A stretch of 64,000 nucleotides of DNA from an uncultured Bacteroidales bacterium (GTDB lineage: Bacteria; Bacteroidota; Bacteroidia; Bacteroidales; Bacteroidaceae): positions 186,001 through 250,000 of the forward strand of contig CACWTU010000002.1 of NCBI GenBank assembly GCA_902763885.1. The letters run 5' to 3'. Below the pieces are notes generated by a model. That model worked only from the letters and a program-made list of their open reading frames with translations, made no database searches and had not been told where the DNA came from. Of this stretch, positions 58,379 to 64,000 are shown one piece after another; position 1 is the first letter of the stretch; every line of letters starts with the position of its first letter. A program made the position numbers and the translations under genes.

Positions 58379-59416
58379 ATGAGCTATCTGATTATTCCTC
58401 AGAACTACAAACCCCTGATGTCAATGAGACAGACGGAGCAGGGTATCAAACTTATCAAGGAGTTCTTTCAGCAGAACCTCTCTACGGGCCTTCAGTTGCG
58501 TCGTGTCACGGCTCCTCTGTTTGTGCTTAAGGGCATGGGTATAAATGATGACCTTAACGGTGTGGAGCGCGCTGTGACATTTCCCATAAAGGATCTGGGT
58601 GATGCCAAGGCTGAGGTAGTCCATTCTCTTGCCAAGTGGAAACGTCTTACTCTGGCTGAGTATGATGTGAAGCCCGGCTACGGTATTTATACCGATATGA
58701 ACGCCATACGTGCAGATGAGAGCCTGGGTAACTTGCATTCACTGTATGTGGATCAGTGGGACTGGGAGCGCGTCATTACATCTGCTGACCGTAACATAGA
58801 TTTCCTGAAACGCATTGTGCGCAAGATATACTCTGCAATGCTCAGGACGGAATATCTTATAAATGAGACTTACCCCCAGCTGGAACCGTTCCTGGCACGT
58901 GAGGTGTTCTTTATTCATTCCGAGGAACTGAGAAAGCTATATCCCGGAAAGACTCCCAAGGAGCGCGAGGATGCCATTTGCCGTGAACATGGTGCTGTGT
59001 TCATCATGGGTATCGGAGGTAAGTTGGGTGACGGTAAGGAACATGACCTGCGTGCTCCCGATTATGATGACTGGACAACTCCGAATGAGGAGGGTTTCCT
59101 GGGCCTGAACGGTGACCTTTTGGTATGGAACCCCATCCTGGGACGTGCCATGGAACTTTCATCAATGGGTATCCGTGTAGATAAGGATTCATTGCTGCGT
59201 CAGCTTGACCTTTGCGGCAAGCAGGAGCGTAAGGAACTCTATTTCCATAAGAAACTTTTGGCTGGCGAACTGCCTCTGAGTATCGGTGGCGGTATTGGTC
59301 AGTCCCGTCTGTGCATGCTGTTCCTGCAGAAGGCCCATATAGGTGAGATTCAGGCCAGTATCTGGCCGGAGGAGATGCGGGCTAAATGTGCTACCGCAGG
59401 AATACAATTAATATAA
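58379..59416 (+). CDS. asnA: Aspartate-ammonia ligase (asparagine synthetase A)
   Basis: 345 residues. It makes asparagine from aspartate, ammonia and ATP. Typical class II synthetase-like motifs: MRQTEQGIKLIKEFFQQNL, VERAVTFPIKD, HSLAKWKRLTLAEYDVKPGYGIYTDMNAIRADE, SLYVDQWDWERVI, and the ATP region IGGGIGQSRLCMLFLQKAHIGEIQASIWP. The stop codon touches the left arm of the repeat at 59415. Confidence 0.95.
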   Translation: MSYLIIPQNYKPLMSMRQTEQGIKLIKEFFQQNLSTGLQLRRVTAPLFVLKGMGINDDLNGVERAVTFPIKDLGDAKAEVVHSLAKWKRLTLAEYDVKPGYGIYTDMNAIRADESLGNLHSLYVDQWDWERVITSADRNIDFLKRIVRKIYSAMLRTEYLINETYPQLEPFLAREVFFIHSEELRKLYPGKTPKEREDAICREHGAVFIMGIGGKLGDGKEHDLRAPDYDDWTTPNEEGFLGLNGDLLVWNPILGRAMELSSMGIRVDKDSLLRQLDLCGKQERKELYFHKKLLAGELPLSIGGGIGQSRLCMLFLQKAHIGEIQASIWPEEMRAKCATAGIQLI

Positions 59417-59518
59417 TTGAAAATTGAGAATTGAAAATTGAAAATTACCATCCGGTGCGTAGCATTTTACGCAGGTTCTGCGTATTAATTTTCAATTTTC
59501 AATTTTCAATTTTCAATT
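59415..59518. repeat. Inverted-repeat element with AATTGAAAATTG arms, copy 2 (asnA-ung)
   Basis: 33-nt arms (59415-59447 and 59486-59518) match at 32 of 33 positions when inverted. They are built of AATTGAAAATTG-type units. The 38-nt interior has GCGTAGCATTTTACGC and ACGCAGGTT. It is related to 15080-15200. The hairpin would serve as the asnA terminator, and ung starts 9 nt later. Confidence 0.75.
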
Positions 59519-59527
59519 GGGCGTGTT

Positions 59528-60190
59528 ATGGAAGTTAGGATAGACCAAAGCTGGAAGGAGAGGCTGCAACCGGAATTTGACAAGCCCTACTTCAAGAGCC
59601 TGACGGATTATGTCCGTGAGGAGTATTCTCATGGTCCGGTCTATCCTCCCGGACGCCTGATATTCAACGCGTTTGACCTTTGCCCTTTTGACAAGGTGAA
59701 AGTGGTGATAATAGGGCAGGATCCTTATCATGAGCCGGGGCAGGCACATGGTCTTTGCTTTTCAGTCCAGGACGGTGTTCAGTTCCCTCCATCTCTCAGA
59801 AACATTTTCAAGGAGATAAGTGATGACCTGGGCAAACCTGTGCCTCAGAGTGGAGATCTGACCCGTTGGGCACGTCAGGGCGTTTTGCTTCTGAATGCGA
59901 CATTGACAGTCCGTGCCGGGCAGGCGGGCTCACATCAGGGCCGCGGCTGGGAGGAGTTTACAGATGCAGTCATAAGGGAACTCAATGCATCGCGTGACGG
60001 GCTGGTTTTTATACTTTGGGGCAGTTATGCCAAGAAAAAAGGTGCTGTAATAGACCGTAGCCGTCATCTTGTACTCAGCTCCGCCCATCCTTCCCCCCTG
60101 TCTGCATACAACGGCTTCTTTGGCAACCACCACTTCAGCCAAGCCAACAAATGGCTCGTTCAACACGGACAGACTCCAATAGAGTGGTAA
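59528..60190 (+). CDS. ung: Uracil-DNA glycosylase, family 1
   Basis: 220 residues, standard. The water-activating motif [20 protein letters not shown] has Asp65. [25 protein letters not shown] and the DNA-intercalating loop [24 protein letters not shown] are intact. It removes uracil from DNA. It begins 9 nt after a repeat element and ends at a palindromic terminator shared with tRNA-Arg. Confidence 0.96.
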   Translation: MEVRIDQSWKERLQPEFDKPYFKSLTDYVREEYSHGPVYPPGRLIFNAFDLCPFDKVKVVIIGQDPYHEPGQAHGLCFSVQDGVQFPPSLRNIFKEISDDLGKPVPQSGDLTRWARQGVLLLNATLTVRAGQAGSHQGRGWEEFTDAVIRELNASRDGLVFILWGSYAKKKGAVIDRSRHLVLSSAHPSPLSAYNGFFGNHHFSQANKWLVQHGQTPIEW

Positions 60191-60194
60191 AATT

Positions 60195-60232
60195 ACAAAA
60201 CAGGCGGTCGCTATAGCGATCGCCTGTTTTGT
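60195..60232. terminator. 38-bp palindromic terminator between ung and tRNA-Arg
   Basis: ACAAAACAGGCGGTCGCTAT is followed by its inverse complement with one G:T mismatch, centred at 60213/60214. T runs lie on both strands. It touches the tRNA discriminator base. Confidence 0.85.
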
Positions 60233-60305
60233 GACCCCGTTGGGACTCAAACCCAAGACCTGCAGAACCGGAATCTGACGCTCTATTCAACTGAGCTACG
60301 GGGCC
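60232..60305 (-). tRNA. tRNA-Arg (anticodon CCG)
   Basis: On the minus strand, acceptor GGCCCCG pairs with CGGGGTC. The D arm is GCTCAGTTGAATAGAGC. The anticodon loop TTCCGGT gives CCG, which reads CGG. The T arm is TTGGG-TTTGAGT-CCCAA. CCA is not encoded. The first anticodon-stem pair is mismatched (T-C). Confidence 0.92.
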
Positions 60306-60367
60306 AATGCGGACGCGAAGTTAAGCAATTATTTCGTGATTTATTTTCATGCAGAATAATAAAGGAT

Positions 60368-60391
60368 TATTTTTGCACTTAATAATAAGTG
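60368..60391 (+). promoter_or_regulatory. Promoter with overlapping palindrome for the 60417 gene
   Basis: TATTTTTG (60368-60375) is followed at once by CACTTA-ATAA-TAAGTG (60376-60391), a 6-bp inverted repeat at the expected transcription start. It may be a regulator site. Confidence 0.45.
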
Positions 60392-60416
60392 CTCAAACTA
60401 CTAACTGATAATATTT

Positions 60417-61286
60417 ATGAAGAAATCAATCGTTACTATGCTTTTGGCTGTTTCTGCTTTCATCAGTGTTTCGGCTCAGGATAATATGGAGGCATTCCGT
60501 CACATCTCCATAGGTGCGGAGGCCGGACTTCACGGCTTTGGCGTTGAGATAGCAATGCCTATCCAGAAGCATCTTGTTCTCAAGGCAGGTTATAACTGGA
60601 TGCCTTCAGGAGATTTGTTCAATACGAACCTTACAATCGATACAAAAGAATTGCGTCAGGTCCAAGAGGATATTGAAAAAAACACATCTCATAATTTTGC
60701 CAATAAGTTTGGTGATGAATCTGTAGTCAATGCTGGTATCCAGGTCGGTCTGACTAATTTAAAAGCTATGATCAACTGGTATCCTTTCGCTTCAGGCCGT
60801 TTCTATATTGCAGGTGGTGTATATTATACCCCTAATTCCAAACAGGATGATGCTTTTATCAAGTTGAGCGGCAATACGACAGAAAACGATTGGAATGCCC
60901 TGAAGGAACTGAATCAATATGAGAAGGATAATGTTCCTGGTGCGCCGGAAAGAGAGATGGCACTGAAGATTGGTAATGAGAGCTATGCCGTAAGAGAGAT
61001 AGACGGCAAGGGAAACATGACTACCGAGTTCAAGATGGATCCTCTCAAATACTACGTGGGTATGGGTGTAGGACGTTGCATCCCTAACCGTTTCATGGGC
61101 CTGCAGTTGGAACTGGGTGCCATGATATACCACAATTCCGTGCTGAAATGCCAGGATAAGGAGGTGGGGTCAATTACTGATGCTGCCAGCAATTTTGGAA
61201 GTGATGCGGAGGAGATACTGGAATATGTTGACAAGTATCCCATCTATCCGCAGTTGACTCTCCGTCTCAGTTTCCGCCTTTTCTGA
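60417..61286 (+). CDS. Putative outer-membrane beta-barrel protein
   Basis: 289 residues. A signal peptide MKKSIVTMLLAVSAFISVSAQ precedes strands such as ISIGAEAGLHGFGVEIAM, LVLKAGYNWMP and AMINWYPFASGRFYIAGGVYY, with a terminal strand QLTLRLSFRLF ending in Phe. The middle (~75-115 and 145-190) is charged and helix-like, perhaps extracellular or periplasmic loops. No specific family was recognised. It is followed by the GH97 gene 51 nt later, but the ligand is unknown. Confidence 0.75.
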   Translation: MKKSIVTMLLAVSAFISVSAQDNMEAFRHISIGAEAGLHGFGVEIAMPIQKHLVLKAGYNWMPSGDLFNTNLTIDTKELRQVQEDIEKNTSHNFANKFGDESVVNAGIQVGLTNLKAMINWYPFASGRFYIAGGVYYTPNSKQDDAFIKLSGNTTENDWNALKELNQYEKDNVPGAPEREMALKIGNESYAVREIDGKGNMTTEFKMDPLKYYVGMGVGRCIPNRFMGLQLELGAMIYHNSVLKCQDKEVGSITDAASNFGSDAEEILEYVDKYPIYPQLTLRLSFRLF

Positions 61287-61337
61287 TTAAATCATAGAAT
61301 CACACTAAATATTATTTGAAAACTTACACCAATTATT

Positions 61338-63347
61338 ATGAAGAAACTGTTATTATGCTCCGCTTTCATGGCTTTGGGTCTGATGGCTCAGGCGCAGGAG
61401 AGTGCCGTGCCTGATCTCAAGAGTCCTGACGGCCGCCTTGTCGTTTCATTTAATCTTACTGAAACTGAGAGCCCCGTCTATTCTGTCAAGTATGATGGAA
61501 AACAGATGCTTGAGGATTCGCCGATAGGTATTATGCTTGATCTGGGCTCAAAACCTACACTTGAGGGGCTGCCTCAGGGGCGTGAGGCCGGAAACGGTGA
61601 TTTTACCAAGAACTTGAGCCTTGTAGAGTGCCGTACAGAGAGCTCTAATGTGGATTATACTATAGACCGTATAAAAACCGCTCATGTGAGTCATGCATAT
61701 AACGCTGCAGTGATTGTGTTGAGAAATGCTGCACGTGAGACAATCGAGTTTGAGTTCCGCGTGAGTGACAATGATATTGCAATCCGTTACAATATACCCA
61801 AGCCTCGCCAGCGTGCAAGCACCCGTGTACTGTTTGAGAATACCGGTTTCCGTTTCCCTGACGGCACCACCACATTCCTTACCCCGCAGAGTGACGCCAT
61901 GATAGGCTGGCAGCGCAGTAAGCCCAGCTATGAGGAGGGATATTCTCATGATGGTGAGATGAACATCCGTTCACAGTATGGTCACGGCTATACATTCCCA
62001 GGTCTGTTCCATGTGGGTGCCAATGGTTGGGTGCTGCTTTGTGAGACTGGCGTAAGCAGCAGCTACTGCGGCTCACGCTTAGGTGATTGCAAGGACAATA
62101 CTTACAAGATAGAGTTCCCTATGCCCGATGAGAACAACGGTATAGGTACCGTCTGCCCTGCCATGCGTCTGCCGGGTTCAACCCCTTGGCGCACCATTAC
62201 CGTGGGCGCAGACCTCAAGCCTATTGTTGAGACTACAGTAATGTGGGATTACGTTGAGCCACTCTACGAGGCTCATCACGATTATAAGTATGGCCGCAGC
62301 ACATGGAGCTGGATCGTATGGCAGGATGCATCATGCAACTGGGATGATCAGGTCAAGTTCATCGATCTGGCAAGCGCTATGGGTTGGGAGTATATCCTGA
62401 TCGATGCAGGTTGGGATGAGAATATCGGTTATGAGCGTATGGAACAGCTCATCAAGTACGCCAATTCAAAGAAAGTGGATGTGTTCCTGTGGTACAGTTC
62501 AAGCGGCTACTGGAATGATATAGTACAGAGCCCCATCAACAAGATGGATAACTCAATCATACGCAAGAAGGAGATGGCTTGGCTTGAGAAGGTGGGCTGC
62601 AAGGGAATCAAGGTTGATTTCTGGGGTGGTGACAAGCAGGAGACCATCCGTCTTTATGAGGAGGTTCTCTCTGATGCCAATGACCACGGTATCATGTGTA
62701 TATTCCATGGCTGCACTCTGCCTCGCGGATGGGAACGTATGTATCCCAACTATGTAGGCTCAGAGGCCGTACTTGCATCGGAGAATATGTATTTTGGTCA
62801 GGGCTCATGTGATGAGGAGGCCTTCAAGGCTACCCTGCATCCGTTTATCCGCAATACCGTGGGCTGCATGGAGTTTGGCGGTTGTTTCATGAACCGTATC
62901 CTTAACAAGCAGAACAGTGGACGTGGATCACAGCTCAAGACCACTCCCATATTCCAGATTGCAACTGAGGTCATTTTCCAGAACCCCATTCAGAACATAG
63001 CCATCTGCCCCAATAACCTGGAGGATGCTCCTAAGATCTGTATGGACTGGCTGCGCGATGCTCCCACCACATGGACTGAGACCCGTTTCCTGGACGGATA
63101 TCCCGGCAAGTACGTGATTCTGGCCCGTAAGAGCACTGACGGCCGTTGGTTTGTGGCTGGTCTGAACGCTACCGGTGAGGTTATCAAGTCCAAGATAGAC
63201 CTCTCATTCTTAGGTGATGGTGAGGTTCAGTTCTATACTGATGACAAGAAAACAAAGGAGCCGTCACTGAGTACACTCAAACTCAAGACTAAGAAGCCTT
63301 ATCAGTTTGAGATTCAGCCCAGTGGAGCTACAATGATAATGAGGTGA
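61338..63347 (+). CDS. GH97-family glycoside hydrolase (SusB relative)
   Basis: 669 residues with signal peptide MKKLLLCSAFMALGLMAQAQ. The N-terminal beta-sandwich (SPDGRLVVSFNLTETESPVYSVKYDGK) is the GH97 hallmark. The catalytic barrel contains WSWIVWQDASCNWDDQVKFIDLASAMGWEYILIDAGW, KGIKVDFWGGDKQ (Asp427) and NYVGSEAVLASENMYF (Glu476). A C-terminal beta domain follows. GH97 has inverting alpha-glucosidases (SusB) and retaining alpha-galactosidases; the KVDF Asp suggests the retaining branch, but I cannot settle it. No SusC/SusD pair is in the window. Confidence 0.88.
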   Translation: MKKLLLCSAFMALGLMAQAQESAVPDLKSPDGRLVVSFNLTETESPVYSVKYDGKQMLEDSPIGIMLDLGSKPTLEGLPQGREAGNGDFTKNLSLVECRTESSNVDYTIDRIKTAHVSHAYNAAVIVLRNAARETIEFEFRVSDNDIAIRYNIPKPRQRASTRVLFENTGFRFPDGTTTFLTPQSDAMIGWQRSKPSYEEGYSHDGEMNIRSQYGHGYTFPGLFHVGANGWVLLCETGVSSSYCGSRLGDCKDNTYKIEFPMPDENNGIGTVCPAMRLPGSTPWRTITVGADLKPIVETTVMWDYVEPLYEAHHDYKYGRSTWSWIVWQDASCNWDDQVKFIDLASAMGWEYILIDAGWDENIGYERMEQLIKYANSKKVDVFLWYSSSGYWNDIVQSPINKMDNSIIRKKEMAWLEKVGCKGIKVDFWGGDKQETIRLYEEVLSDANDHGIMCIFHGCTLPRGWERMYPNYVGSEAVLASENMYFGQGSCDEEAFKATLHPFIRNTVGCMEFGGCFMNRILNKQNSGRGSQLKTTPIFQIATEVIFQNPIQNIAICPNNLEDAPKICMDWLRDAPTTWTETRFLDGYPGKYVILARKSTDGRWFVAGLNATGEVIKSKIDLSFLGDGEVQFYTDDKKTKEPSLSTLKLKTKKPYQFEIQPSGATMIMR

Positions 63348-63371
63348 CATCATTTTTAATATAAAAAGACT

Positions 63372-63929
63372 ATGAAGAGAAAGATTTTTGGTTTTATTGC
63401 CGTTGCTGCACTTCTTTTGTCAACGGTATCATGCGGTGTGTTGGGTCTTGGAGGCAACTCTGACGGTTCTGTTAACGGACAGACATCAGGTGCCGCTCTT
63501 AAGAGCCTTTACTCTCAGTACAAGACAGACGGAAAGGTTGATCTGGCTAATCTGAACAATGTTATCAGCATGGCTCAGCTTGTGAACGGCATTCAGGGAC
63601 TTAAGAATGTTGATGACAAGAGCAAGTTCTATGGAGATTTTGCTGCCGGTCTTATTCTTGGTTCAAACAATCTTGTAACACAGCAGACCTCTAATCCTGT
63701 TACCAGCACTCTTCAGGGTCTTGTACAGGGTACTGACCTGACTGCTATCGCAGCTGCCGGTCTGGCTGCCGCTGCCCAGTCAAAGCAGGGTCAGCAGGTT
63801 CAGCAGACTGCTACTACCGCAAGCAACAATGTTGCCAATACGGTTCAGGCTATCTCTGAAACTACCGCCGGTGTAACAAACACCCTGTCATCACTTGCCA
63901 CCATCTTCAACATGTTTGGAGGTAATTGA
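63372..63929 (+). CDS. Small lipoprotein of unknown function
   Basis: 185 residues. The lipobox is STVSC (Cys21), followed by a Gly/Ser/Asn linker (GVLGLGGNSDGSVNGQTSG). A helical region follows (LKSLYSQYKTDGKVDLANLNNVISMAQLVNGIQGL, FYGDFAAGLILGSNNLV), then an Ala/Gln/Thr-rich tail (AAAQSKQGQQVQQTATTASNN...). I do not recognise the family. It lies 24 nt after the GH97 gene and is terminated at 63950-63980. Confidence 0.7.
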   Translation: MKRKIFGFIAVAALLLSTVSCGVLGLGGNSDGSVNGQTSGAALKSLYSQYKTDGKVDLANLNNVISMAQLVNGIQGLKNVDDKSKFYGDFAAGLILGSNNLVTQQTSNPVTSTLQGLVQGTDLTAIAAAGLAAAAQSKQGQQVQQTATTASNNVANTVQAISETTAGVTNTLSSLATIFNMFGGN

Positions 63930-63949
63930 GAAATGCATAAACTCGTTCA

Positions 63950-63981
63950 AGAACCCTTGCCAACCGGTGAGGGTTCTTTTT
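63950..63981 (+). terminator. Terminator of the GH97-lipoprotein unit
   Basis: AGAACCCT (63950-63957) and AGGGTTCT (63970-63977) followed by TTTTTAT. Nothing more is readable in the last bases of the window. Confidence 0.85.
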
Positions 63982-64000
63982 ATACCTCCGCGGAACTATC

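Noticed and set aside
60195-60305. tRNA-Arg and its palindrome considered as a phage attachment site
   Set aside because: No integrase, no direct repeat of the tRNA 3' end and no island next to it; the palindrome works as a terminator for ung and the tRNA.

Overview
The window looks like a chromosomal segment of a Bacteroidales bacterium (Bacteroides/Prevotella-like). This rests on the promoter style, in which TAnnTTTG -7 boxes recur upstream of genes, some with a TTTG/TTGG element 19 bp further up. It also rests on Bacteroidetes-typical genes: a fused MurF-alanine racemase, a C-terminally acidic topoisomerase IV subunit A, an acetylcitrulline/acetylornithine deacetylase-like M20 enzyme, GH97 and GH2 glycosidases and SPOR-amidase. 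Weak Shine-Dalgarno sequences fit the same picture. No phage, IS transposase or CRISPR array was seen. Most of the window is housekeeping DNA with a few less-described operons.

Layout. 1-2134: end of topoisomerase IV subunit A, an outer-membrane-type protein and an S41 protease lipoprotein in overlapping frames. 2206-2340: tRNA-Leu(UAG) and a perfect 52-bp palindrome. 2341-8916 (minus): a 1940-residue alpha-2-macroglobulin-like protein without the thioester, and a small beta-barrel protein. 9219-15052: murF, an SGNH hydrolase, folP, cdaA (c-di-AMP synthase), groES and groEL. 15224-20574: purN, deoD-type phosphorylase, a lipoprotein, prmC, recX, comF-like gene and queA. 20615-23328 (minus): a BlaI repressor and a BlaR1-like M56 sensor with unusual extra domains. 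23476-30500: HAD phosphatase, etfB-etfA-acyl-CoA dehydrogenase, MATE exporter and an M20 deacetylase. 30595-32690: a candidate small RNA, then an ATPase and a DUF4435/TOPRIM-like protein. 32607-37338 (minus): dxs-trkA-trkH. 37500-41446: murF-alr fusion and a hexuronate-type MFS transporter. 41533-43320 (minus): dnaA and folB. 43731-51597 (minus): a five-gene operon holding two copies of a membrane protein + CXXCH lipoprotein module, plus an amidase. 51727-63929: GH2 beta-galactosidase, HD hydrolase, lptD-like gene, asnA, ung, tRNA-Arg(CCG), a porin-like gene, a GH97 enzyme and a lipoprotein.

The features that most deserve a second look are five. (1) The duplicated DUF6057-like / CXXCH beta-propeller lipoprotein operon. 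(2) The ATPase-DUF4435 pair, which resembles the two parts of PARIS/OLD-type defence but sits in a housekeeping neighbourhood. (3) The BlaI/BlaR1-like pair whose sensor carries a FISUMP-like and a carboxypeptidase-regulatory-like domain, with a palindromic operator on its -7 box. (4) Several genes (murF, purN, queA, etfB) whose -7 boxes lie only 7-9 nt before the start codon, implying almost leaderless mRNAs. (5) Several families of small palindromic repeats, one of which has supplied the last codons and stop of murF.

Gene starts were chosen by eye. Several longest frames begin at TTG inside promoter elements, and these were shortened to the first sensible ATG. No homology search was possible, so family names come from recognised motifs and remembered sequence patterns.
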